From positions 13,022,001 to 13,086,000 of the forward strand of contig OX485804.1 of NCBI GenBank assembly GCA_950295325.1: a DNA stretch of 64,000 nucleotides. The letters run 5' to 3'. This document shows, piece by piece, positions 34,501 through 46,950 of this stretch. The translations under genes were made by a program, and so were the position numbers. How positions within the stretch are numbered: the first letter of the stretch is position 1; each line of letters begins with the position of its first letter. Under the pieces are notes generated by a model. That model searched no databases, was not told the DNA's origin, and worked only from the letters and a program-made list of their open reading frames with translations. Source of the stretch: Polytrichum commune. Its lineage: Eukaryota; Streptophyta; Polytrichopsida; Polytrichales; Polytrichaceae.

Positions 34501-37500
34501 GCGGAGCCATCCACTGAGGAAACACAAAAGTCAACACCCACAGTATCTAATGATGCTGTCATGATCATCGATAGTGTTGAGAAGGCGACAATGGTAGTTG
34601 AACAGCTAATGGGCAAGTACAGGCACTGTGTTCATGCTTGTGACACTGAGGTACATACTTGTTTTTGGTGAAGGACAAAGGATGATTTTATGAGGGGTTT
34701 TAAGTGGGTGGCCTTTTGCAACTCTTTATAATCGAGGGAATCAATGACACTCTTAGTTGTGGGATAGGAATTTATATTGATGTAAAGTTAGGTGGTGGTA
34801 GAGCAACTTTATCCGAAGGATTGGACATTCAAGGGTAAATTTTTTTCACATGTCAAAGAGGTTTTCTTCTCAGTTTGATTCAATCATGTCCTTCCAAAAG
34901 TACACAGATGCCTTGCTTTTGGTTCTTGGTATTGTGTTTAATGTGGCTTGAATGCTCAAGAGTTGGATTTTCAGTTGTCTCTTGCACTTGAGAGGACAGG
35001 AGTTGCTAATCAAGCAAAATCCAATTCTGGTTTACGGGGTGCTGCAGGTTGCAAATATAGATGTCAAGAAAGAGAGTCCAGTTGGGCATGGGCGCATTAC
35101 TTGTTTTAGCATCTACTGTGGACCCACAAGTAACTTTGTGGATGGCAAGAACCGCCTTTGGATTGATGTGCTGGATGGGGGGGAGGATGTCTTACTTGCT
35201 TTCAAGCCGTATTTTGAGGATCCCTCCATCATGAAGGTAGGTGTATTTTTTTCTTGATGGTAAATGCTAGAAATTTGGAGGTAATATCTGCATGCTAACA
35301 TAGTCCAGATGCTTGCCTTTTAGTGGAGGTCTATTGATTTAGCAGACCTGAACCTTACTACTTTCATGTGCCCTAACTTTACATGATTGGTTGATATGTG
35401 CCAACTCCAAGATGTTGCTTGTGGATAGTGTGGGAGGTTATTTATATATGAAACCTAACTTGCAGGTAGTTTTTATTTGACATGCAGGTGTGGCACAACT
35501 ACAGTTTTGACAAGCATATCCTGAGCAGACATGGAATTCTTACACAAGGTTTTTATGCAGACACAATGCATTTAGCTCGTCTTTGGGATTCAGCTCGACA
35601 AGGTCAGAAACGGGGGGGCTACTCACTTGAAGTACTGAGTGGAGATGAGAAAGTAATGGATGGTTATGCGAACCACTTGGACGAAGAGGATGGGCATGCA
35701 GCAGCTGGGAAGAAGTCAATGAAAGACCTATTTGGAAAAGCCAATATGAAAAAAGATGGAACACCAGGAAAATTGAAAGTCATCCCTCCTGTTGAGGAAA
35801 TCCAAAGAGGAGAAGAATGGAGGGAACTTTGGATTCACTATTCCACTTTTGATGCTGTCTGCACTTGGCGCCTGTGGCAGAGTCTTCAAAAAAAGCTCAA
35901 AGGAACACCATGGAATGTGTTGGGTGTGGGGAAGAAGGGATGCATGTATGACTTCTATGAGAAGTATTGGAGACCCTTTGGAGATGTATTGGTGAAGATG
36001 GAGGCTGATGGAATGCTTGTGGATTGTGATTATTTAGCAACCATTGAGAAAGTTGCACGAAACCAACAAAAAACTTCAGTCAGCCGATTTCGCAAGTGGG
36101 CTACGAAGTACTGCCCAGATGCAGCATTCATGAATGTGGGGAGCGATGCTCAAATACGCCAATTCTTGTTTGGAGGCACTGCAAACAGGTACTACATTGT
36201 TTCTGCTTAGTCAGACCTCTAGAACATGGCAGTCTACAGTCAAGTTGGTTGTTATTTGACGTCTTTTTATGCATATTTAAGTTGAATGTATAAGAGAAGC
36301 TGATTGGGGTGCCAGGAGTGTACGTTAGAATATAGTTGACTGCATATACTCATAAAAATCAATTTACATTTCAGTGGAAAACATAAGTAACAACATCCCT
36401 TGTTTCACGTTTCTATGATCTGCATATCTTTGCTGGGGATTCTGAGTTTCTCTATGATGTCCAGAAAGAATCCAGATGAACAACTACCTATGGAGCGGGA
36501 ATTCAGTGTGCCCAATACTGAAGGGATTATAGAGAAAGATAAGAAGGTCGCTAAGAAAACTAGGCCCATTGTTATAAAGGGGCTTGCAGCATTCAATATA
36601 AAAATACCTGTGGATACCTACACATCTTCAGGATGGCCAGCAGTTGGTGGTGCAGCAATAAAGGTGAATATGCTCTTTGCAAAAGCCTGTTAAAAATGAG
36701 TAAAGGATGATTTTTATTTGAATCACATCAATCTTGTATGCTACAATTCATTGTCTTCCTTCCTCTAAGATTATATCCTGTGTTGTGTGGTGAAGGCACT
36801 CGCAGGCAAAGTTGCAATCGATTACACTGACTTGGATGTGGATTCCGATGAAGACTTATTAGGAGAGGACTTAGAATCGGAAGGTTTACTGACTTCAGCT
36901 GGAGTTATGGGCAATAATGATGAAGATCTTTCAATTTATGGAAAAGCATATTCTGCCTTTGGTGGTGGTCAGGAAGGCAAAGAAGCATGCATGGCATTGG
37001 CTGCACTCTGTGAAGTGGCTTCTATCAATACTCTGATCTCGAATTTCATTGAACCGCTACAGGTACAGTTTTTAAATGCTCAGGTTGAGGTTTACAATCT
37101 TCATAGACCATGTAGGGAGAATTGACACCTACAATAGGTACATAGGTTCTCTTACAAGCAATATTACATTTTGTCCTGGTATACTTGTGGATATTAAAAG
37201 TCTACTAGTCTGTGCAATTCGATGTTAATTTTACTTCTTTTATGTGATCATAGCTATTTGTTGCTTTAAAATCTGACAATGATACATTTGTGACATGCCG
37301 ATGGCTTCAACACTGGTCAAGTTGGGTTTACAGGAGAAGATTTGTATGCTAGTGGCCAGTTGGTTCAGTAAACCAATGTTTTAGTCTTTTATTATGGCCA
37401 TTGTTAACAGTGTAGATCTTGCAACTCTTCAATACAGGGAAATGAGATCAAGAGTACCTCAGATGGTCGTGTGCACTGTTCCTTAAATATAAATACTGAA

Positions 37501-39864
37501 ACTGGGCGATTATCAGCAAGAAGGCCAAGTTTGCAGGTGAGTGTGATTTGGGTTGTGCCTATGCTGGTGCTTGCCATTGTGACTGTAGTCAATGTATAGC
37601 TAATATGATTTGTAGCAATTTGAGGCTTCAATGTGTTTTGGCCAGTTGCTCATGGTTATGAATAACTACACAATTTTGATGTGTATTGGCAATTATGCAA
37701 GTTGGACTCTATTCTTTGCAAGGGTTATGCCTGTATAGATGCTTACAGATACAGATTTGTGATGGTCGGGCTATGCTGCAGAATCAACCAGCTCTGGAGA
37801 AGGACCGCTACAGGATTCGAGAATCTTTTGTGGCAGCTCCTGGGAAGTCTCTTGTTGTAGCTGATTATGGGCAGGTGTGTGGTCAGTCTTTGCCAACTTA
37901 TTGTTACTACTGAGTTTAATTTACAACTGCCCTTGAATGTAATGCTCTTTGATTATCTGATGTTTGTTAACTCATGCCATTGTAGTTGGAGCTACGAATA
38001 CTTGCCCACTTAGCAAAGTGCCGCAGTATGAAGGAGGCATTTATAGCAGGCGGTGACTTCCATTCAAGAACAGCCATGAATATGTATCCTCATGTTCGAG
38101 ACGCTGTTGAGAAGGAGAAAGTGTTGCTCGAGTGGGAAGGCCATGAGAAGCCTCCTGTACCACTACTGAAGGTATGCATTTGAAACTATCAACATGTTCT
38201 TAGTCTAGATTGTATTGTTGTCAATGCTTCATCATGAAGTTTATAGGATTCTCTTGAACCAAAGATAGGTGACAGACAGTACAAACTCCGTAGGCTTAGT
38301 GCTGTTTGGGCAGTCAAATGTGGAAGGTGACAGCATGATTGATATGTGTTGCTATCTTATGTTTTGTTTTGCAGGATGTATTTGGATCAGAGAGGCGAAA
38401 AGCTAAGATGTTGAACTTCTCTATTGCATATGGAAAAACAGCAATGGGGCTGGCCAAGGATTGGAAGGTGAATTTATGTGTCCTCTTTCTCAAGTTGTTG
38501 AAGTCCTTCTTCACACTACAGGGTCGGTTGTGAATGAATACGAGATTATACAATCTATTTGTGCTTGTTAGCATACCGCATGCAGTATGGGAGCAAGTTT
38601 GTGCATAAAGAGCTCAATCTATTTGTTTTTGCGTCCTGCTTCCACTGGTTCTACTTTCTTCCAACCAGAAGCACACTAATTATGTTATTTAAGATGTGTA
38701 GGTAAAAATAAGCATGTGCATACCTATCCAAGGGTTGGTTGATCAGTGGATAAGGACCTGTGAAACACTTTTGAGGCACCCAGAATTTTTTCCAGTTTGT
38801 ATATATGCAACCACAGTACAAAAACAGTGTTGAAGTACACTGATGAGAATATCAATTGTAACCTTTACTTACCTTGCTGCACTCTATCCATGCAGGTGAG
38901 CATAGAGGAGGCAAAAGCGACGGTCAACCTCTGGTATAGTGATAGGCCTGAAGTGCTGGCTTGGCAAAAAGAACGCAAAGAGGAAGCCCATCGGACCCAG
39001 AAGGTGCACACTTTATTGGGACGAGCACGCCATCTTCCTGAGGTGATGTCTACCAATCGACTGGTGCGATCACATATGGAGCGCGCTGCTATCAACACAC
39101 CTGTTCAGGTAGATCATAAGTTGCAAGTCCTATTATTGAAACAAAATTGCATTGCTGTTGCTGCCTAGTGTGCAATGTTTGACTGCCTCAAACATTGTAC
39201 TATTGTGGTCAGTTTATAGTTGCAATTCAAAGAATAATTGATTCCTGGGTTTGCGATTTATATTTTTCTGAGCCAATGTCTGCGTTGAGCAGGGAAGTGC
39301 AGCAGATGTGGCAATGTGTGCCATGCTTGAGATTAATCGGAATGTGCAGTTGCAAGAACTTGGATGGAGATTACTCTTGCAGGTGAGGCTTCCTGCTCTT
39401 ATACTTCATATGGCTCTTAAAAATGTGAACCATGCAATATCAACCCTTGTCATGCAGTAATACATGTTGACCAAATTGGTTATCAATTTAATGTAATTCC
39501 CTGACACTTACAGTTCAATATGAAGTCTTCACGTGTTTTGTAGTATGGTGTATCTTCAATTACAGTAAGTTTGATCCCTCAAAATTGTCAAGTTGTTTTC
39601 AGCAACATGGCTGAACTTCTCACTATGTCTACATGTATTTTACGAAGTGTGTATGCTGGTTTTGAATTGTGCTTCTGTTGGTTGATCATATTTAATAATC
39701 AGGTGCATGACGAGGTGATATTGGAGGGACCAACTGAATCTGCAGACAAAGCATTAGCCTTGGTTAAACAGTGCATGATGTATCCCTTTGATGGAGTGAA
39801 CTTTCTTGATGTTGAGTTGGCTGTGGATGGCAAGCATGCCTTGAACTGGTATTCAGCGAAGTGA
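31507..39864 (+). CDS. POLI: Plant organellar DNA polymerase (POP, family A; POLIA/POLIB)
   Basis: Thirteen exons encode 1255 residues: 31507-31676, 33345-34650, 35048-35236, 35488-36188, 36465-36663, 36796-37062, 37438-37536, 37782-37874, 37986-38171, 38375-38467, 38896-39108, 39293-39382, 39703-39864. Exon 1 has the Ser/Arg-rich, acid-poor look of an organelle presequence; in-frame ATGs at 31516 and 31525 could give shorter starts. The 3'-5' exonuclease has Exo I (HACDTE, about 487-492), Exo II (WHNYSFDKH, about 557) and Exo III (YSTFD, about 673). The polymerase has motif A (DYGQ/LELRILAHLA, Asp about 1005), motif B (RRKAKMLNFSIAYGKT, about 1077) and motif C (VHDEV, about 1203). All catalytic residues are present. 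The family replicates and repairs plastid and mitochondrial DNA. This protein is about 200 residues longer than Arabidopsis POLIA/B, the excess lying in a poorly conserved N-terminal region in exon 2 (about 57-470). Confidence 0.96.
31690..32830 (+). repeat. Tandem array in POLI intron 1, four copies of about 275 bp plus a partial fifth
   Basis: The anchor GCCCTTCGAACCTGCATG (with small changes) begins at 31713, 31988, 32270 and 32542, spacings 275, 282 and 272. Each copy repeats TAACTGGAG.TACTAA, GCCTCTAGAAATT, GTCGTTT and TCCAGGATTTGGACA blocks. A fifth TATCCAGGAT...CAGTACATTAGATT segment begins near 32796. The array fills most of the 1668-bp intron behind the presequence exon. Confidence 0.9.
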
Positions 39865-42731
39865 GGTGCAGGAGATTGTCATCAATCTGTTGAGCCACTT
39901 CATGTTCCTCAATGTCAAGTGTGTACATAGCTTATTATGACACAGGAACTCAACTCACTTCAATTAGAAAGGTGGAAGGCTCCATCAAAGGCAAACTAGG
40001 CTCATGGAGGTTTTTACTTCCCAGTAAAACTTGACTTCAATCTGGGTCTGCGTAAGAGAGTACCCTGATTGGATTAAGGTGCCCTGATAAGCTGCCAAGT
40101 CAGTTCATGAATGAAGAGCAGCCAAGTTGAAAGATGCAGTGGGCCTTCTAATCTGCAAAGGTTTGATTATTTAGCGGTGGCTGGTTTGAGAAGATGCATC
40201 CTGTTTGGTCTTCAAGTGGCCAAATATGATTCAAACCGCTCAGACATTCTCAAGGTCAACAGTCATCATCTGCTCTGGGCGCCAGCTTTGAGACTTAGTG
40301 TGTTATATTTGTCAGGCATCTTGTTGAAGATGGGAGTATCCAGAGGTTTACAAAGAGTTTTGCAAGGAATTGCAGACCCTTAGAAGAGATTGTATTGAGT
40401 GGTAACATCGTTGAAGAAGCCTGACTAAGGGCTCAGAATCAATTTGAGTTAGCAATGTGCATTGGAAGGAATGCGGCAGCTTATCTAAATATCTGCATAG
40501 AATGCAGCATTTTCCTGAGTGTCCACGTTTTTGATTGTATTGGTCAGGAAGCTTTTCCTGACTGGGAAGACCAATCAAAGCATGGGTGGAAGGTGCAGGA
40601 ATAATCTCATATTTTGTCCAGATTTTCCCCACAGCAATTACCTAGAGCACAGTATGTTGGAATGAATTTGATTGTTAATTTGTCAAAGTTTAGGCACCAC
40701 TGTTGAATTGTCATGAGTGTGCTCTATAGTGCTTATTTTCATGCAACCTCAATTTGAATTTGCAAGCCTCATGATGCTTTCCTCACTTCTCACATGCAAC
40801 ACAACAATAACTCATGTGATGAGACATTTGGATCTCATGTTGACCTTCCCCGGAGCTCAATGGCATTTCATTCACACATAGTCTTGGTCACCACTCCAAC
40901 TGCTGAGCTTATACAACGAGAGTCAAAGCTTTTTCAGATTTCAAGCGAATTGTTATAACACTTGATTTTTGTCATAGGCACAAGTTCATTTGAAGACCTA
41001 TGTGTAAGTGGTACATGGAAAGACTTGTAGTTAAGGTCACAGACCAAAAGAGTCATGTTACAATGAGTTTGGACTAGGAGCTTAAAACTATATGACCATT
41101 CTAGGTTCAATTGGTGACACAACTGGGAGGCCTACGTAATCAGTTAAAGATGAAGAAAATCTATATTTTGACCTCTTAAACTTCTGCACCTCAACTTCGA
41201 TTCTGATTCGAGATTCACAATTGCTACCACGGTGAACATTTTTCAATCTGATCAAACGGTCAACAGTATCAGTTGGAGTTGGAAGTGCCCCCAATTGGGC
41301 CTCATAGGTACCTCACAGGCCTATTATAACACACGTGTGTCAATATTCATCAAAACTACAGTAGGGCCATGTCATACCACTATCCTAACAGGTGGCATGC
41401 TTAAAAGCTGGGTATTTAGCGTGCAGGTTTTAGAAAACCTTTGATCAGTTTTTGTTTTGACACCCCTAGTTCGTAGAGAGACTCCGGTGATTACGGGCAG
41501 GTAAAGAGGGCAGGGAAAACATTTCTCTGTCCTGCCCACCAGAACATCTTCTGTGCTTGGGTTTAAGGCACTTCTCTGCCAAGCCAAAACCCTGCGTGCT
41601 GGTTTGTATCCCCAAAGGATTTGTGAATGTGCGAACCTATGTTACAGATTTCCGGGTGACCTGCAAAGATTTGTTTCGGTGAGAGCTTTGGCTACTGCAT
41701 GGATTTTCAGCTGGTTTTGCAAATCGGGTGTAGAAACTTTAGAAGAATCAGGGTTTGAGACGTAGGGTTTGGTGTTGGCACAATGTAAGTTGGTAGCGGA
41801 GGTCCGAAGACAGGATGATTGTTTGGAAACATTTTTCCTCTCGGGAATTGATGTTGTTCTTTTACCACCCTCCTTGCGGCGTCGTTTCTTGGTTTCGACA
41901 TTTCCAACTCTTATCACGAGATGGTTGGTTTTGATATTGTAATAGAGGAATTTTTATGTGTAAGGAAGAGGGGCATGTTATCCCGTTCCTGATATGCATT
42001 CCATTTGTAGTCAAAATCCTGACAGTTGGACAGAGTTGTGTTTACATTTCTATAATCCCTCATTTTCGTCACGGACATAGTTTCAATCCTCGGTATTTGA
42101 GACCATCACTCATCCTGAGGTCTTATACTGCAAATTTGACCATCAACAATGCATTTGCTTTCTACAAATCATTCGATTTTCATATCAAGTTTCAGAAGCT
42201 TTTGATAGGCATCTTGAGGGAGGGATGCGAATTTCCAAATCGTATTCGAGTCCTCTCCGAGTTATGCAGGTTCTGGACGTTGGAATGCATGGGGACTTAA
42301 TTTTATGGTAAATAGAAGGGATTCTCGAGGGAAAGCTATGTTGTTTACGGGACTAGCTTGATGTGATTCTATAACATATTGTTGTGGAATTTGGGTTTAG
42401 GATAATGCATTTGCGCAAGTGGCCTTTCACGTCGACCTAATTTTCGATGACATGACACCAAGGGAGTCTTAGACAGGGAACGTACTAGGACAATAATTAA
42501 ACCGTATATGAAAGATGGAAGAGATTGTCATGATAGGATTAGTCGCTGGATGATACCCGTCATCGCATTTTCTTGTTTCATTTTTTGGCTGACCAATTGT
42601 TGTACTCGCAGGGCTATTCGGGTGCCTACGGACCATGTGTCTTCTCCGGAGACTGACGAAGACTTTAAAGCAAGGAGGTTGGAGTTGATGAGAGGGTCCA
42701 GCCAAGGAATGTGGGTAATTAGGGAGATACA
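39865..42731. other. POLI 3' flank and intergenic DNA
   Basis: The first several hundred bases are the likely POLI 3' UTR. The frame at 41553-41765 has presequence-like wording but no ATG. A real ATG at 42508 opens 80 codons with one possible membrane segment (WMIPVIAFSCFIFWLTNCC); its status is unknown. No recognised gene is present. Confidence 0.45.
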
Positions 42732-45700
42732 ATGCTTGCTCGGGGTTTAACATATGAGCGCCTGTTACTAGGAGGAGAGGGCCAAATGGCGGTTCGTTTG
42801 TGGAGTAGCGGTTTGCATGGGCTGTCAATGGCGAGTTTGCCGCGCTTGCGGCCCTCCTGCCACCTCCTTTGCAATTTCTGTAAGATTCTCTTCATATCTT
42901 TGTTGGATTTGAGCCACTGGGACTTATTAGCACTTGAAATGCTGAGAAGGCACTTAAACCCTAACCCTTGAGGTCATATTTCATTGAGTCACACTCCTCC
43001 TCGAATGTAAGCCATTCTGATTTTGCATGGCTTGTCAATGGTGAGTTTGCCGTGTTTGCACCCTTTCTGTCAGCTCCTTCGCAACTTCTGTAAGATGCCT
43101 CTTTTTTGCAACGTTTGTTCTCTGTTGGATTTGAGCCACTGAGACTTAGTAGCACTTGAGATATTGGGAGTGCCCTTAAACCCTAACCCTTGAGGTCATA
43201 GGTCATAGGTCATATGACATATGTCATTGAAGCACACTTCCCCTTGAATGTAAGCCATCCTGAATTTAAATCAGAGCTCTGAATTTACTTTAAAAACTAG
43301 CACTTGAGAATGCCCTTCAACCCTAACCCTGGAGGTCATATGCCATTGAGGCACACTCCCCCTCAAATGTCAGCCATTCTGAGTTTACATTGGTTTTGAG
43401 GATCCAGATCTAGAAAGCACGATCGTCTGTTGTTTCCAATAGCTCAAACTATTGAGAGCTTGACCAATCCTCAAGCTCTCTACAGTTTGAGCAACCGGGG
43501 AAATGGTACTAAACATTGGAGAATTCATTACAAATAAAGAATGCTTGAAAGCCCATTGGCTTGGGACCCACAAATTTGAGAGCTCAAGCTCTTGACATTC
43601 GTAAGCGACCTCCATGAGGTAGCTTAAGATTGTGATCAAGAGCTTGGCAGAGACAACACTGAGCTTGTTGTAGTTGTTGCACATGGGATCCATCAAGTAA
43701 GCTCTTAAGTTGAAAGCTCAAGTATGAAGTAAAATTGAGTGAACAAGGATGAGTAAGAGGCTTCCCTGTAAGGAAAAGCTTCTTTCTTTGAGCTCTCAAC
43801 CTCCATAGCGTAAAGAGGCCTAAGTTAAGAGAAGGAATCCTATTTGTAGAAAGTTCATTGGTATCTACAGTGTTTTCTTTGATCAGAACAACTCATGGTG
43901 TTGTGTGTGCAGCAACATTCAGGGCTTCCGTTGTACCATCAACTCAAGCTAGAGAGAGTATGGTTCCGGCAGCATTGGAGGATGCTATGTCAGGAGGGAT
44001 AAAAAAGAAGGAGAGGTTGTCACGAGAGGAGCGGACTGCTCTTGTCGAATCATTTGTTCGCAGGTGCAAATTTCAGCCAGTGTCTTCTCATGCAATTGTT
44101 GAGTTGTGTCCAAATTTGTTGGTGGAAGTGGGTTCCTATAGGAGGCTCACTGCAAGTCAAATACAGATAAAGCTCTCTGCAATTTGGACAATGTACATGG
44201 TAAGGTAGCCGAGCCTGTTACAGTTGTTTCCAGGAGGTTTGGCCTCTTCTGATGTGCAATAAATCTAGGGGGGAACCCCAGTTGATTAGCAAGTCTTGTA
44301 CGAATCCAACACCATAAAAATGAGGATAAGGTGACCAAATATCATTGTGATGATTTTACTAAAGAGCATATATATGATCTTCTAGAGTGGTTACATAGGT
44401 GTGTCTAAAGTGGTTAGTTTTGAGTGGGTGTTAAGCATTGACCTTTTGGCTATCGCCACCAATGAGCCGTCATATTAATCCTTACAGTAATACTGGAAGT
44501 GTTCGTTTTTAGAAGGATATTGAACCAATTGCACCCATTAGTAGATGTTTGAATAAGGCTGGTTCTTTAATTAAGACATGCCTACCTTAGTTCATGATCA
44601 GCAATTTGATGAATGGTGTGTTTACAGGCACATGGAGGCTCACCAGGGAGTGTTTCCAAGCGTGAGTGTTGTTCTGAAGGGGACTGGTGGTGGTAGGAAT
44701 GTGGTGAAGGATATTTTGAGTGATTTGGAGGGGCGCTTAGGAAGTGAAAATGTTTTACAGAAAAGCAGAAAGGTTTCTAGCCATCAAGAGGCGGCAAATC
44801 AGTCTTTGGGGGTAGAGAGCACACTTCATGATGTTGCTTTGTCAACTCAGGACATTGTAGTTGAGGACAAACCATATGATTTATCCAATGAGGTAGAAAT
44901 ATCAGAGGAATCTGAGGAGTCTGATGAATCTATTGAATCTGATGACGAAGAAACTGACATGTTTGACGACCCAGAAGTCACTAGTGAAGAAATCAGAGAA
45001 AGGTCAAGGGGAAGGCAAGAGCTTTTGAACAAGAGTACATCCCTCACAAATGGTAAAATGACTTCGAACCAAGGAGAAATAGAAAATTACAGTGGATTGT
45101 GGTCACGGCTTCGAGGAATGGGCACATCATCACAGTTGCCGCAAAAAGCTCCAAAACAACAAGTTCCATTCCAGGATACAACACGAGCCTCAAGAAGACA
45201 TTGGCCTGCTGGTCAGGGAGGAGCCATTGATCTGTCGAAGCAAAATCTTTCTGGAAATGATACAGTGAGAGAGAATGGGTCATCGTCCCAGGACTATGTG
45301 GCACTTACTTATGATAGTACGACAGAAAATGAGCTCAAAGACTCAATTCAACATGGAGTATGGAAGGAAGAGTTGTCAGGGACAGAAGACAGGCACGGTT
45401 TATTCATTCGGTATTTGTCACCTCAGGCAACTCCAAACGACATGAGAGATGCATTTGCTGATTGTGGAGAGATAATTAGGGCTCAGGCTATCAAGTCACG
45501 AACAAATTCAAAATACACTTATGGGTTTGTCGACTTCAAGGTTGGTAGTGCTCCTTGGTGTTTCAGTCACTTCATGCATAGAACAATCGGAATCATCCAG
45601 TACCAGCTTGCTTGAAAGGTTGACAAAGATTTGAAATGTTTCCTTAGTCCAGGGAACTTTCCACATGCTGAGAAGCTCATGGATGAATTCGAAGAGACTG

Positions 45701-46950
45701 GATTCTCCCTGTTCTGTGGTGGTCAGTGAGCTCTAGCATTAATTTTGTTGTTGTAGCTTCTTTTTCTCAAACACTAACTTGGATATTTGTTCCAGACAGC
45801 TGAAGGTTTACAAAATGCTCTTGAGAAAGACAAGGTCTACATCAAAGGCGTTCGCATACAAAAAGAGCCAAGCTCAAGTACCCCTAGGAGTGTAGACAGA
45901 AGTCTGAATTCTAATGGCTGGGCTGTAGACTTCCGTTCGCCTAAAACAACAGAGCAAAGTAGTGGTAGTAGTTTTGCAAGTGTGCCCAAATCTGAGGGCT
46001 TCCGAGGCGCTTCTTTCAAGGTTGCGGTAGAGGGCATACCTGTGAGTATACCTTTGTCAGATGTTCAGAGGGCCCTGTCCAAGTATGGGGAAATCATACT
46101 ATCTGATATGAAACAAGATAATTTTGGAGCTTACTGTGCCACTTTGGAGTTCAAGGTAATAAAATTTTCCATATTTTCAATATCAGTTCTTCTATGCACT
46201 GACAGGTGTATGTTGCCTGTGTGGTCTAAGCGATATGCATGATAAGTCGATTGTAATCGTGTGATTTTTTTTCTCATTTGAAACATGGATGTACCATGTG
46301 TGCAGACAGACGATGGTAGAGAAAAAGCTCTGGCAGCAAGATTGGTACAATTGAATGGGATGCAATATGCAATTTCAAGAGCGGATCCTGTGAAGACCTC
46401 AGTTGTTCGTTTGAGTAATGTAGGTTTAGACCCCAATGACGGGCAAATTGGAGCAACATGTGAGCTTTTTGGCCATGTTGAGAAAGTCCTGGCACGTTGT
46501 GATGGTTCGGTTGATGTGTTCTTCCGACCCTCAGAGATGGAAAACATACCCAGGATCCTGAGCAGGTCAGATTTCCAACAGATTCTTGACATGGGATTAT
46601 TTTGCATGATTCCATTCTGGATTATTTTCTTTTCATTTTGATGTAGATGTTTTGTACAGAGGCCATTCCATTTTCTTATATATGGATTTATTTATTCTGC
46701 TATTAATGTGCACAGGCTCAATGAAGTTACATTGGAGGGGCAGCGCTGGGTTGCACAGCCAGCTCCTCGATTTCTGCCAGGTTCATATGAATCTTTGTTG
46801 GAAACCAAGGATGGCCAAGAATGGCTTCAAATCGAAAGTGAACGCATGCTTAGCAGAGTTGAGAGAAATCTGAAAAAATTAGTTGTTGATGTAGAAGACT
46901 TGCAAGATCTGATCAAAGCTAATAGGAATTACATTACAAAAGGGCAGTAG
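42732..46950 (+). CDS. Putative organelle-targeted RNA-binding protein: plant HTH-like N-terminal domain plus RRMs
   Basis: Proposed exons are 42732-42879, 43913-44063, 44628-45540, 45796-46155, 46306-46565 and 46716-46950, giving 688 residues, or 670 if the in-frame ATG at 42786 (MAVRLWSSG) is used. Exon 1 is Arg/Leu/Ser-rich and acid-poor, like a transit peptide. Residues about 85-140 (SREERTALVESFVRRHMEAH, then GVFPS...GGGRNVVKDILSDLE) match the plant domain reading ESFV..Y...N.G.FPS...K.VGGSYYVVR.I.QELE in At3g52170-like proteins, as I recall it. An acidic Ser/Glu/Asp stretch follows (44892-44990). RRM1 begins LFIRYLSPQAT (about 358), RRM2 KVAVEGIPVSIPLSDVQRAL (about 480), and a third, degenerate RRM follows (VVRLSNVGLDP). 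The C-terminus is a short coiled coil. Least certain is exon 1 and its junction: acceptors at 43913 and 43871 are both in phase. Exon 2 is ended at 44063 because this restores the domain. Confidence 0.7.
42811..43380 (+). repeat. Tandem duplication (period 210 bp) covering the putative transit-peptide exon
   Basis: 42811-42890 and 43021-43100 align without gaps at a fixed 210-bp offset and are about 78% identical by eye. The downstream part (GTTGGATTTGAGCCACTG, then TTAAACCCTAACCCTTGAGG, then CATTGAG.CACACTCC) also repeats, and a third, partial copy carries ACCCTAACCCTGGAGGTCAT near 43321. Copy 2 keeps the open frame, an ATG at 43038 and the GTAAGAT splice donor at 43090. Confidence 0.85.

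Noticed and set aside
34038-34616. 192-codon frame antisense to POLI exon 2
   Set aside because: Shadow of a long coding exon; no motifs of its own.
41553-41765. Presequence-like first exon for the RRM gene
   Set aside because: The frame has no ATG and ends in a stop without a convincing donor in the needed phase; the exon at 42732 fits better.
42508-42750. 80-codon ATG-started frame with one possible membrane segment
   Set aside because: No homology recognised and it overlaps the likely promoter or leader of the RRM gene; kept only as a note in the intergenic entry.
44064-44204. Open extension of exon 2 of the RRM gene to a second in-phase donor at 44205
   Set aside because: The frame stays open, but using it inserts 47 residues into the middle of the HTH-like domain. 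The donor at 44064 has the same phase and restores the family pattern. Intron retention remains possible.
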